DNA of 64,000 bases from Palsa-506 sp963755815 (GTDB taxonomy: Bacteria; Actinomycetota; Actinomycetes; Streptosporangiales; Streptosporangiaceae). Below, piece by piece: positions 18,601 through 27,706 of the stretch (position 1 is its first letter; each line of letters starts with the position of its first letter). Made by a program: the position numbers and the translations under genes. The notes beneath the pieces were generated by a model. The model was not told where the DNA came from. It saw only the letters and a program-made list of their open reading frames with translations, and did not search any database. The DNA is taken from NCBI GenBank assembly GCA_963755815.1, contig CAVWLF010000026.1, forward strand, positions 434,001 through 498,000, written 5' to 3'.

Positions 18601-18734
18601 GTCTTGCTGCCTTTCGCCGGGGGTGGAGCGGTCGTGCTCCTGCAGTTCGGCCGAGACAACGCCCCTGACCAGGCGATTCAGTGACCTCGCAGGTAATCCC
18701 GCGCTGACTGCACGCGCCGACATGCCTGATGCAT

Positions 18735-18752
18735 GTGCAACAGCACTTGCAC
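18735..18752. promoter_or_regulatory. Inverted repeat between the DUF397 and HATPase genes
   Basis: A perfect GTGCAA-N6-TTGCAC inverted repeat lies between the divergent DUF397 gene (start 18600) and HATPase gene (start 18834). Its size and location suit a dimeric regulator such as the XRE protein encoded next door. That assignment is inferred from position only. Confidence 0.4.
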
Positions 18753-18833
18753 CTGCACATCCTGGATGGCATGGTAGCGAAGTGCGAGCCCGCCCGTCGG
18801 CACCTTCCGTATAAGGCTCTGAGGTTTTCGCGT

Positions 18834-19370
18834 ATGCACCGAGGACATCACGCGGCTCCCGCCCGGACCGAGCACGATGCCGGCGGTGCCGCGGACCCGG
18901 TCGGCCTATCCGGCCAGCCAGGCCAGTCGCGGCCGCCGGAGTTACTGCCGTCCGCGGTCACCGGGCCGCCCGGCATCGCCGTCCGGGCCGTCGGGACCGA
19001 GCCGGAGACCGCGCGAGCGGCACGCGAATTCACCAGGGAGACGCTGCGCTGCTGGGACATGTGCGCGGCGTTCCCGGACGCGGCCGTGGTGGTCTCGGAA
19101 CTCGTCACCAACGCGCTGTGCCACGCCGCCTGCATCGACGTCGGCGGACCGCCCCGGGGGCGAGTCGAGCTGAGCTTGTGGCACCGGGCCAGCCACCTGG
19201 TGTGCGCGGTCACCGACCCGAGCGCGGCGCCTCCGGTGCTGCGGTCCGCTGATCCCGACTCCGAGGCCGGCCGGGGCCTGCACGTAGTCCAGGCGCTGGC
19301 CACTACCTGGGGCTGGGCCATGCTCGGCTGGCACCGGAAGGTGGTCTGGGCCGCTCTCCGGGATCCCTGA
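18834..19370 (+). CDS. Anti-sigma-factor-like ATP-binding protein (HATPase_c_2)
   Basis: The product is about 178 residues and belongs to the GHKL/HATPase_c_2 group related to RsbW and SpoIIAB. The N-box is VVVSELVTNALCHA and the G-box region is DSEAGRGLHVVQALA. Proteins of this kind bind sigma factors or anti-sigma antagonists, and in WhiJ/AbaA-type loci they sit divergent from the DUF397/XRE pair as here. The ATG at 18834 has a GAGG nine bases upstream. The frame is open upstream to 18729 but that part overlaps the putative operator region. Confidence 0.82.
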   Translation: MHRGHHAAPARTEHDAGGAADPVGLSGQPGQSRPPELLPSAVTGPPGIAVRAVGTEPETARAAREFTRETLRCWDMCAAFPDAAVVVSELVTNALCHAACIDVGGPPRGRVELSLWHRASHLVCAVTDPSAAPPVLRSADPDSEAGRGLHVVQALATTWGWAMLGWHRKVVWAALRDP

Positions 19371-19762
19371 CGCTGACGGCTATCCGATCAGCGCGACCGT
19401 GCTATCCACCGGGATTGTCCTGGGCGCGCAGATTTGCGCCGCATGCGCCGGGTGCGCCGCATTCCGCGAAGGGACCGGGATTGGCACTGCGCGCGCCGGG
19501 CGGGCCACGCCGGGCGGCAGGACGCCCATCTGAATCGAAATTTCGTATCTGGGATGTGCGCGGGCCAAGGAGTAATTTAGTGGTGTCGGCATTCCCGCCA
19601 TGGGGCATGGCCACGACGCGCTGGCGGTTCCGGCGGCGCAGTGCCGACATCGGGTTACCGGGGTGACAGCTGGACGGGGGAGGCTGCGGTGCTGCTGGCA
19701 GCGGAGGCAGGGTCCGGGTTAGTGATGTCGGCCTGCGGACGCCCGGTGCTGAGGATGCCGCG
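19371..19762. other. Intergenic region before the kinase gene
   Basis: About 390 bases between the HATPase and kinase genes. Open frames here have poor codon bias and no family resemblance. I see no hairpin, RNA gene or repeat of note. It presumably carries the kinase promoter. Confidence 0.5.
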
Positions 19763-22155
19763 GTGAGCGACGAGATCACCCCGGCTCCGGACGAGAGCGC
19801 CGCAGTTCCGGCGGCGAAGCCGTCCCGGCCGCGGACGCGGCCGTCCCAGCCCCGTGCGCGTCGCGCCGGGGCGGCCGCGGCGAGCAGCGGCGTCACACCG
19901 GACCAGGACGACAGCACCGTGCCGCCCGAGGGAAAGCCGGCTCGCCCTAGGCCGACGTCATCCCGGCCCAAGACCACGTCCGCCCAGCGCCAGGCCGGCC
20001 GGCTCAGCCCAAGCCGGCGCGGCTCAGCCCAAGACCGGCGCGGCGCAGCCAAGCCCGGCTCAGCCCAAGACCGGCGCGGCTCAGCCAAGCCCCCGGCTCA
20101 GCCCAAGGCCAGCCGGCTCGCCCAAAGCCGCCTCGGCCCGGCCCAAGACCGGCGCGGCGCAGCGCAAGGCCGCCTCGCCCCGGCCCAAGACCGGCGCAGC
20201 TCAGCGCGTGGCCGGATCGGCCCGGCCCAAGACCGAGGTCAGCGACGGGCCGGCTAGCCAGATCGCCGGATACCGGCTTGAGGCGCAGATCGGCCAGGGC
20301 GGCATGGCGGTCGTCTACCGGGCCCGCGATGAGCGCCTTGACCGCCGGGTGGCGCTCAAGCTGCTGGTGCCCGCGCTGGCCATGGACGCCGCGTTCCGGC
20401 AGCGATTCATCCGCGAGTCACGCGCGGCGGCGGCCGTCGACCACCCCAATATCATCCCGATCTACGAGGCGGGAGAGGCCGGCGGTTCCCTGTTCATCGC
20501 GATGCGCTATGTGCAGGGCGGCGACGTCAAGTCGCTGCTTGAGCGCCGCGGCCCGCTGCCCGCCTGGCGGGCCTGGAGCATCATCAGCCAGGTCGCCGCG
20601 GCGCTCGACGCCGCCCATGCGCACGGCCTGGTCCACCGCGACGTCAAGCCGGCCAACATGCTCCTCGATACGACGGGCGCGGCCGCCGGGCAGGGCCGCG
20701 TCCTCCCCGATGACCGGCCTGAGCACGTCTACCTTTCCGACTTCGGGATCAGCAAGCAGTCGCTCGCCGCCAGCAACCTGACCATGAGCGGGCAATTCGT
20801 CGGCACCCTCGACTACATCGCGCCGGAGCAGATCGACGGGCATAACGTGGACGGGCGCGCCGACCAGTATTCACTGGCGTGCGCCGCGTACGAGCTGCTC
20901 AGCGGAACGCCGCCGTTCCGCCGGGAACAGGGCCTCGCGATGATCACCGCGCACCTGGCCGAGCCGCCGCCGTCGCTCGCCGCCCGGCGCGATGATCTTC
21001 CGGCTGTGGTCGACCGCGTGCTGGCCAGCGCGATGGCGAAGTCGCCGGACGGGCGCTACGCCACCTGCGCGCAGTTCGCCACCGACCTGGGCCGGTCGCT
21101 GGGGCTGGTTGCCGGTGCGCCTGAGCCGCCCGGCATGCCGCCGCGGGCCGGCCTGGGCGCGGGCGGCCGGGCGTGGCCAGCCGCGGGCCTCGGCGGCCTC
21201 GCCGGAGGGATACCGGGGCCGGAGGCCAGGCCTGCTCAGCACCTCACTCCCGGCGGGCCGCGCAATGTGCGGTCCCCGCAGGACCGGCCGGGTGCTCCGC
21301 CGCCCGCTGGCTATCAGCAGGGCGCCGGCCTGACCCGGGGCCCGCGCCCGACCGCGATATACGGCGGGCCGCCGGGCGATGCCGGTGGTGCCTGGCCGCC
21401 CGGGCCGGGCGAGCCGGGATGGGAGCAGCCGCCGCCCGCGCGGCGATCCCGCGGCAAGATCGCGGCCGTGGCTATCGCCGCGGCAGCCATCGCGGCGGCG
21501 GCCGTGGCCATAGTTCTCGTCAGCCATCGCAGCCCGCCGACCGTACACGGGGTAGCCGTGTCTGGTTCTTCCTCTGCATCGTCATCGCCCTCATCGTCGC
21601 CGTCGCCGTCATCGTCACGGCCATCGTCGTCGCCGGCGTCGTTGCCGTCATCGTTGCCGTCATCGGCCGTCGTCGTCGCCAGCCTCAACGGCACAGTCAT
21701 CGCCGTCGGTCCACGCACCATCGGCAAGCGCCGAAGCCACCGCCGTCAGCAAGGTGCTGGCGTCCGGTGACGACAGTGCCAAGCGGCTGAATACCGCGGC
21801 CGATAACGTCAAGGCCTGTACCGATGTGGCCGCCAGCGTGCAGCAGATGCAGCGCGTCCGTGATCAGCGCCAAACCGAATACGAGCAAGCTCAGACCTTG
21901 CAGACGGGCGCGCTGAGCAATGGCGCGGAGCTTAAGTCCGACCTGACGCAAGCGCTTTCCGTATCGCTGAGCGCGGACAACGACTACCTGACATGGGCGC
22001 AGCAACAGCAGCCCGTTTGCCAGGCTGGCACGGCACCGCCGGGGATAGGAGCGGCCAACTCGCAGGCAGACCACGACAAGACGTCGTTTATCGGTCTGTG
22101 GAATCCGATCGCGGAACAGTATGGCTTGCAGCAGGAGACGCAGGCGAGCATGTAA
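19763..22155 (+). CDS. Transmembrane Ser/Thr protein kinase (PknB type), two apparent frameshifts
   Basis: If joined, this is a protein of about 796 residues. GTG 19763 (MSDEITPAPDES) follows GAGG by nine bases. The Pro/Ala/Lys repeat tail leads to a kinase domain: GQGGMAVVYRARD, VALKLL, HGLVHRDVKPANMLLD (about residue 290), LSDFGISK and DYIAPEQ. After a Gly/Pro linker come one membrane span (about 565-587) and a Ser/Pro linker. The extracellular part has two Cys (VKACTDV, PVCQAG) and long Gln-rich helices. The frame changes at about 19990-20015 (CCGGCCGG) and again at about 21650-21675 in the Ser-rich linker, each consistent with one extra base. Without the joins, the sensor domain is separated from the kinase. 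The extracellular domain is not a PASTA domain. Confidence 0.8.
19985..20250 (+). repeat. Degenerate in-frame repeats in the kinase N-terminal tail
   Basis: The DNA repeats blocks such as GCCCAAGACCGGCGCGG many times, encoding variations of ARPKTGAAQ and AQPKTGAAQPSP. They are imperfect and spaced 20-45 bases apart, without a constant spacer, so this is a protein low-complexity repeat and not a CRISPR array. One frameshift of the kinase gene lies at its left end. Confidence 0.75.
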
Positions 22156-22249
22156 ATGCTGGCTCACCCAGGCTGAAGGCAGCCCGGCCCAGGTAGAAGC
22201 CGGCTCAGGTTGAAGCCAGCACCGGTGAAAGCCAGCACCGGTGCCGCCG

Positions 22250-23185
22250 CTAGCGGGCACCGTGCTGAGTGCGGTACGCCTCCCGGGCAATGGCCTCAAT
22301 GGTCGCGATCCCGTAGGCCTCGGTCGGGCTGCCGTCGGTCAGGACGGCGAGCACGTAATTCCGGCCATGGCCGGAGATCCACCCGATGCTGTCGACCTGC
22401 CAGCCAGATGACGCGATGGGAAGCCAGCCGTTCTTGAGGGCCACGGTCGTGCCCGCGGGAACACCACCCGACACGCCCCAGTCCTGATCGGCTTCGACGT
22501 GCTCCATCAAAGCCAGGCCGTATCGACGGGATGCAGCAGAAAGGATCTTGCTGCGATAGGCGAAATTCGAGACGAGGGTCACCTCGTCGAGGGCGGTCGT
22601 CGTGGTCAGGCCCCAGCCGGGCAGGTCGGTCCCGGGGATGAGGGCCAGCGTGGAGGGGGTCGTGTCGGTCAGGCCGGCCGAGTGGTCAAACCGTGCGACC
22701 GCGCTGGGCCCGCCCACGTCATGGAGCAGGGCGGTGGCCGAGTCATTGTCGCTGTTCTCGATCATCGAGGGCATCAGCGCTTTCTCGGCGGGGGTCAGGC
22801 CGGTGCCCGTCTCTTCCGCCTCCCGCAGCGCCGTGCCCATGATCTCGACCTTGACGATGCTCGCGGTGAATTGCGGCGCAGACCGCGGGTGCAGCAGCCA
22901 GGTGCGCCCGGTGCGCGCGTTGTACAGGGCGGCAGCCACGTGACCGGACCGGCGGGCAAGATAGCTGCGCAGGCGGGGGCGGGCAAAGGGAGATACCGCC
23001 GCTGGCGGCCTGGGTGCCGCTGACGCAGACGGCGACACTGGCGGCGGTGGCTGGCTGGTGCGAGCCGGGTGCGTGCCTGCTGGCGCGGGCGCGCTGGTGG
23101 CCGCGCATCCGAGCACGAGGAAAGCGATGGCGCAGAGCGCCGTGAGATGGCGAATTCTTCTCCTGCAGCGTTTCCTGGGACTCAC
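22250..23185 (-). CDS. Serine beta-lactamase-like lipoprotein
   Basis: The product is 311 residues, with a lipoprotein signal (LVLGCAAT), then a Pro/Ser-rich linker, then a penicillin-binding fold like class A beta-lactamases. The active-site motifs are SIVK (SxxK), SDN in ENSDNDSAT, and KNG in LKNGWLP, corresponding to KTG. It could be a beta-lactamase or a DD-peptidase-like enzyme. I see no clear omega-loop ExxLN, so antibiotic hydrolysis is uncertain. The start is GTG 23185. It converges on the kinase gene, and since PknB-type kinases often sense cell-wall state, a functional link is possible but only inferred. Confidence 0.8.
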   Translation of the reverse strand: MSPRKRCRRRIRHLTALCAIAFLVLGCAATSAPAPAGTHPARTSQPPPPVSPSASAAPRPPAAVSPFARPRLRSYLARRSGHVAAALYNARTGRTWLLHPRSAPQFTASIVKVEIMGTALREAEETGTGLTPAEKALMPSMIENSDNDSATALLHDVGGPSAVARFDHSAGLTDTTPSTLALIPGTDLPGWGLTTTTALDEVTLVSNFAYRSKILSAASRRYGLALMEHVEADQDWGVSGGVPAGTTVALKNGWLPIASSGWQVDSIGWISGHGRNYVLAVLTDGSPTEAYGIATIEAIAREAYRTQHGAR

Positions 23186-23374
23186 AAGCTTCTCTACTCA
23201 CTCGCCAATGTGAACGCGTTCTCCGAGTCCGATACCGGCTGCTGTCCTGCCTGTTCAGGAACCTGGATCAGATCTTACTGGCGATGCGCGGCGGTGGCCC
23301 GCGCTTGCGCGCGGCCGGACCCGGGCGGTTATAGGCTGGCCCCGGCTCAAGCGCGGAATTAGCTGGCCGGATCG

Positions 23375-24430
23375 ATGCCAGCATCCGCCAGCGAAGGCGA
23401 GGCGAAAGGGAACGTGACCGTTCACGCATCGGTGCGAGCCGCGGATCCGCCCGGCGGGCCGGGCCCGGGCAGCGTCATCGAGACGACGGGCCTGACGAAG
23501 CGCTATCCGGGCCAGGTGACCGCACTCGATGAGCTGACGGTGGCGGTCGCGCCCGGGATCACCGGGCTGGTCGGGGCGAACGGCGCCGGGAAATCCACCT
23601 TCATCAAGATCCTGCTGGGCCTGCTGGCCCCGACCAAGGGCCGGGCCAGCGTGCTCGGGCACGACTGCGAGCGCAGCGGCGAGCAGATCCGGGGCCTGAC
23701 CGGCTACATGCCCGAGCATGACTGCCTGGTTCCCGACGTCACGGCCACCGAGTTCGTCACCCATCTGGGCCGGATGTCGGGCCTGCCGCCGACGGCGGCG
23801 AAGGAGCGCGCCGCCGAGTCGCTCCGCCATGTCGGGCTCTACGAGGAGCGGTACCGCCAGATCGGGACGTACTCGACCGGCATGAAACAGCGGGTGAAAC
23901 TAGCCCAGGCGCTGGTCGGCGACCCGCGCCTGCTGCTGCTCGACGAGCCGACCATCGGCCTCGACCCGGCCGGCCGGATCGCGATGCTCGAGCTGATCAG
24001 CCGGATCGGCGCGAGCTTCGGCATCTCCATCGTGGTCGCCTCCCACCTCCTCGGCGAACTTGAGCAGATCTGCGATCACATCGTGGCGATTGAGGGCGGG
24101 AAGCTGCTGCGGGCCGACACGGTCACCAGCTTCACCCAGGCGAGCCAGGTCCTGATCATCGAGGTCGAGGACGGCACCGGCCAGCTGGTCGCGGAACTGG
24201 CCCGGCGGGGCCTCGGCCCCGTGACGCACGAGCGGGCGGTGCTCGTCAGGCTGACCGGCGACAGCACCTATGACGAGGTTCGCGATGCCGTCGCCGATCT
24301 CGGGCTGCCGCTGAACCGGATGGAACAGCGGCGGCACCGGATCGAGGAACTGTTCCGGGACCATCAGCCGGAGCCTGGCGACGATCAGGCCGAATCCGGC
24401 CCAGTGACGGGAGCGGCCGATGCCCGCTGA
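23375..24430 (+). CDS. ABC transporter ATP-binding protein (ABC-2 type), first copy
   Basis: The product is 351 residues. Walker A is GANGAGKST (residues 67-75), the signature is YSTGMKQR, Walker B is LLLLDEPT and the H-loop is VASHLL. The C-terminal extension of about 90 residues ends in a Gln/Glu/Asp-rich tail. A GTG at 23414 is an alternative start. Its stop overlaps the start of the next permease gene by 11 bases, so the two are a unit. The partner permease and lack of a substrate-binding protein suggest export or membrane-lipid handling. Confidence 0.88.
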   Translation: MPASASEGEAKGNVTVHASVRAADPPGGPGPGSVIETTGLTKRYPGQVTALDELTVAVAPGITGLVGANGAGKSTFIKILLGLLAPTKGRASVLGHDCERSGEQIRGLTGYMPEHDCLVPDVTATEFVTHLGRMSGLPPTAAKERAAESLRHVGLYEERYRQIGTYSTGMKQRVKLAQALVGDPRLLLLDEPTIGLDPAGRIAMLELISRIGASFGISIVVASHLLGELEQICDHIVAIEGGKLLRADTVTSFTQASQVLIIEVEDGTGQLVAELARRGLGPVTHERAVLVRLTGDSTYDEVRDAVADLGLPLNRMEQRRHRIEELFRDHQPEPGDDQAESGPVTGAADAR

Positions 24431-25404
24431 CACAGCCACCCCCGGGCCCGCGGCCGGCTCGCCGGCCGCGGCCTCCGGGGTCATCCACGATCTCGGCTAC
24501 CGCCGCTATGACGGCCGGCGGCTGGGCCGGGCGCAGATCGCCCGGGCGCTCTGCTGGCACAGCCTGCGGTCCGCGTTCGGCATCGGCCGCGGCGTCAAGG
24601 CCAAGATCCTCCCCGTGATCACCTTCGGCATCATGTGCCTGCCGGCGGTCGTCAGTGCCATTGCGGTGGCGCTCAGCACCTCGCATGCCCGCACCATTCC
24701 CTATGACACCTACGTGCCCGGCCTGCGGATTCTCGTCATGATTATCTTCATCGCCGCGCAGGCGCCCGAGCTTGTCTCCCGTGACCTGCGCAGCCACGTG
24801 CTGCCGCTCTACTTCTCCCGGCCGATCCGCCGCGCCGACTACCCGCTGGCCAAGCTGGCCGCATTCATCATCGCGTGCCTGATCATGATCGAGATCCCGG
24901 AACTGCTGCTCTACCTGGGCACGGTCCTGCAGGCGCACGGCTTCAGTGCCATCTGGGCGCAGACGCGGGCGTTCATCCCCGGGCTGCTGGTCGGGCTGAT
25001 GTGGGCGGTCGTGCTGGCCGCGATCGGGCTCGCGCTGGCCTCGTTCACCGGCCGCCGCGCGTACGCGACGGGCACGATCGCGATCTTCTTCTTCCTCACC
25101 CTGACCCTGGCCCGGCTGCTGACCCGCATCGAGCGGCGGGCCGGCCGTATCGCGCCCGGGCCGCACGGCGGCCATGGTTGTCTTCGTGGGCCCGGCGCAT
25201 GTCCCGCCCGGCGTGCACCTGGCCGGCCTGATCAGCCCCTTTACCGTGCTGGACGGCGTCAGGGAATGGCTCGGCGGCACCTCGCCGGGCATCATTGCCG
25301 ACCCCGGCGGCTACGGCGCCGCCTACGGGGTGATGCTGCTCGTCTTCCTCGGGGCCAGCATCGGCATCCTCATCGCCAGGTACCGGAAGGTCGGCATCGC
25401 ATGA
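24420..25404 (+). CDS. ABC-2 type permease, apparent frameshift
   Basis: The product would be about 327 residues with six membrane spans. The N-terminus has LGYRRYDGRRLGRAQI, known from this permease group. The first part reads in one frame to about ERRAGR (25143). The remainder, from MVVFVGPAHVPPG to ARYRKVGIA, is in another frame and ends at 25404, overlapping the next ATPase start as ATGA. The switch lies at about 25130-25172 in a G/C-rich run and fits one extra base. As read, the first frame runs on into the next ATPase gene and gives an artificial 630-residue fusion. Confidence 0.75.
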
Positions 25405-26312
25405 CCGCGATCGAAGTAAGCAACGTCTCGCGCTGGTACGGAAACGTCGTCGCGATCAACGACATCTCGATGTCGGTCGGCCCCGGCGTCACCGGCCTGC
25501 TCGGCCCCAACGGCGCGGGCAAGTCGACCCTGCTGCACATGATCGCTGGCTTCCTGGAGCCGTCCAGGGGCGAGGTGACCGTCGGCGGCAAGCCATGCTG
25601 GCGTAACTCCGAGCTGTTCAGGACCGTCGGCCTGGTGCCCGAGCACGCGTCGGTCTACGCCTTCCTCACCGGCACCGAGTTCGTCCGGGCGACCGCGAAA
25701 CTGCACGGGCTGCCGGATCCCGGCGCGGCGGCCAGCCGTGCCATCGGGATCGTGGAGATGGCGGACGCGCAGGATCGCAAGATCACGACCTACTCCAAGG
25801 GCATGCGGCAGCGGATCAAGGTGGCCGCGGCGCTGGTCCATGATCCCGGCGTGATCCTGCTGGACGAGCCGTTCAACGGGATGGACCCGCGCCAGCGGCT
25901 GCACATGATGGACCTGCTGCACTCGCTCGGGGCCGATGGCCGGACGATCCTGTTCAGCTCCCACATCCTGGAAGAGGTGGAGCGGCTATCCGGCACCATC
26001 CAGGTGATGGTCTCCGGCCGCCTCGCGGCCTCCGGCGACTTCCGCGCGATCAGGCGGCTGATGACCAGCCGTCCCCACGTCTTCCTGGTGCGGACCTCGG
26101 ACGACCGCCTGCTCGGCGCGGCGCTGATCGGCCGCCCGGCCGTCACCGGGGTGGAACTGACCCCCCGCGGGCTGCAGGTGCGGACGTCGGACTACGGCAC
26201 CTTCACCCGGGAACTCGCCGGCCTGACCAGGGACGCCGACATCAGGCTGCGTGAGCTGCTGCCCGCCGACGAGTCCCTGGAGAGCGTGTTCGCCTACCTC
26301 ATCGCGTCCTGA
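25401..26312 (+). CDS. ABC transporter ATP-binding protein (ABC-2 type), second copy
   Basis: The product is 303 residues. Walker A is GPNGAGKST, the signature is YSKGMRQR, Walker B is VILLDEPFNGMD and the H-loop is FSSHIL. The ATG at 25401 shares bases with the permease stop (GCATGA). It resembles the first ATPase but is not a close duplicate: the C-terminal regions differ. It should work with the permease at 24420 or the one at 26358, or the four proteins may form one mixed complex. Confidence 0.88.
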   Translation: MTAIEVSNVSRWYGNVVAINDISMSVGPGVTGLLGPNGAGKSTLLHMIAGFLEPSRGEVTVGGKPCWRNSELFRTVGLVPEHASVYAFLTGTEFVRATAKLHGLPDPGAAASRAIGIVEMADAQDRKITTYSKGMRQRIKVAAALVHDPGVILLDEPFNGMDPRQRLHMMDLLHSLGADGRTILFSSHILEEVERLSGTIQVMVSGRLAASGDFRAIRRLMTSRPHVFLVRTSDDRLLGAALIGRPAVTGVELTPRGLQVRTSDYGTFTRELAGLTRDADIRLRELLPADESLESVFAYLIAS

Positions 26313-26357
26313 TAGCGCGCCGGTCCGGGAACGGATCCGCGAGAAAGCAGCCATGAC

Positions 26358-27089
26358 ATGTCCGGCATTATTAACGGCACCGTCGCCAGGCTCACGTTCC
26401 GCGCCACGATGGGCCGCAAGCGGGCGTTCCTGTTCGCGATCCCGCCGGTGATCCTGCTCCTGATTACGGTGCTGCTGAAGCTCACCCATCCGCAGCAGGC
26501 CTCCTGGCCGGCCGACATCCTCGGCGTCTTCGGGTTCTCGGTGGTGCTCCCGCTGACCGCGCTGATCGTCGGGACCAGCGTGCTGGGCGCGGAGATCGAC
26601 GACGGCAGCATCGTGCATCTGCTGGCCACCCCGGTGCGGCGGTCAGCGGTGATCCTCACCAAGTTCGCGGTGGCCGCCGCTATCACGATGGTCTTCGTTG
26701 CCGTGCCGGAGCTGCTGGCCGGGCTGATCGCGACCGGGGGCCTGACCAGGCTGGCGGTCGGCGTGTTCGCCGGGGCCCTGGCCGGCTCGGTCATCTACAA
26801 CGCCTTCTTCGTGATGATCTCCGTCCTCACCACCCGGGCCATCGCGGTCGGGCTGCTCTACCTGCTGATCTGGGAGGGCCTGCTGGGCAACCTGGTCAGC
26901 GGGGCGAGCGAGCTGTCGATCGGCCAGTACTCCCTCGGCGTGGCCAACTCCATCGCGCACGACCCCGGGCTGAACGCCCACCTGACGCTGGCCACGGTGG
27001 TCACGGCGGGCGCGATCGTGACCGTCGCCGCCCTGGCGCTGGCTATCCGCAGGCTCGGCGCGTTTTCCCTCCAGGGCGACGCCGTCTGA
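26358..27089 (+). CDS. ABC-2 type permease, second copy
   Basis: The product is 243 residues with six predicted spans, starting MSGIINGTVARLTFRATMGR. The stretch LGAEIDDGSIVHLLATPVRR is typical of ABC-2 permeases that sit next to NatA-like ATPases. It lies 45 bases after the second ATPase and ends the four-gene set in the order ATPase-permease-ATPase-permease. Confidence 0.85.
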   Translation: MSGIINGTVARLTFRATMGRKRAFLFAIPPVILLLITVLLKLTHPQQASWPADILGVFGFSVVLPLTALIVGTSVLGAEIDDGSIVHLLATPVRRSAVILTKFAVAAAITMVFVAVPELLAGLIATGGLTRLAVGVFAGALAGSVIYNAFFVMISVLTTRAIAVGLLYLLIWEGLLGNLVSGASELSIGQYSLGVANSIAHDPGLNAHLTLATVVTAGAIVTVAALALAIRRLGAFSLQGDAV

Positions 27090-27150
27090 GCAGCCAGCGC
27101 GGCCGGATCGCAGCCTAGGAATCGGGCCCGGCATCAAGAAACTACTTCCC

Positions 27151-27181
27151 GAGAGAATACTCTTGGAGTATTCTCTCGGTT
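27151..27181 (+). promoter_or_regulatory. padR promoter with perfect 12-base inverted repeat
   Basis: GAGAGAATACTC (27151-27162), spacer TTG, GAGTATTCTCTC (27166-27177): a perfect inverted repeat. The right arm contains TATTCT (27169-27174), placed 7 bases before ATG 27182, so the padR message is probably leaderless. A dimeric repressor bound here would cover the -10 box. Autoregulation by the adjacent PadR is the simplest reading. A transcription terminator is less likely because coding starts five bases later. Confidence 0.75.
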
Positions 27182-27706
27182 ATGAGCGTTCCGCTGACCC
27201 TGCTCGGCCTGCTTGAGCGCGGGCCAAGCCACGGATATGACCTGAAACGCGACTACGACGCATACTTCGGCCGGGGCCGGCCGCTGCGCTACAGCCAGGT
27301 GTACGCGACCCTGTCCCGGCTGGCCCGGGACGGCAAGGCGGTCGCCGGGCCGGTCGAGCAGGGAGCCGGGCCGGAACGCCGGCGGTACGTCATCACCGAG
27401 GCGGGCGCCGCCGATCTGGAGCGGTGGCTGGCCGAGCCAGTCCCGCCGGAGCCGGACCTGCAGAGCGAGCTGTTCGCCAAGGTCGTGCTCGCCCTGGTGC
27501 TCGACCGGCCGGCCGACAGCTACCTGGACGCCCAGCGGGCGGCGCACCTGCAGCGGATGCGCGAGCTTACCGAACTCAAGCGGCGCGGCGATCCCCTCGA
27601 CCTGCTGCTCGCCGACCACATCATCTACCGACTGGAGGCTGACCTGCGATGGATCGACCACACCGCGGCGCGGCTGGACCTGCTCTCGCGGGAGGTGCGG
27701 CAGTGA
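27182..27706 (+). CDS. PadR family transcriptional regulator
   Basis: The product is 174 residues. An N-terminal winged helix (LTLLGLLERGPSHGYDLKRD, then YSQVYATLSRLARDG and RRYVITEAG) is followed by a C-terminal helical dimerisation domain of the Vir_act_alpha_C type. PadR proteins repress adjacent transporter genes until a ligand binds. The next gene starts at GTG 27703, overlapping this stop as GTGA, so the regulator and the MacB-type transporter form one operon under the inverted repeat. Confidence 0.92.
   Translation: MSVPLTLLGLLERGPSHGYDLKRDYDAYFGRGRPLRYSQVYATLSRLARDGKAVAGPVEQGAGPERRRYVITEAGAADLERWLAEPVPPEPDLQSELFAKVVLALVLDRPADSYLDAQRAAHLQRMRELTELKRRGDPLDLLLADHIIYRLEADLRWIDHTAARLDLLSREVRQ

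Noticed and set aside
19985..20250. CRISPR-like repeats
   Set aside because: Units are in frame, irregularly spaced and encode a Pro/Lys/Ala tail. There is no leader or cas gene.
21550..21700. Microsatellite-like TCGTCGCCG stretch as a separate repeat feature
   Set aside because: It is the Ser/Pro-rich linker of the kinase and is described with that gene.
24420..26312. Apparent 630-residue permease-ATPase fusion
   Set aside because: The middle of this frame (about 25145-25400) is nonsense, while another frame encodes the missing permease spans. The fusion is an artefact of a frame change.
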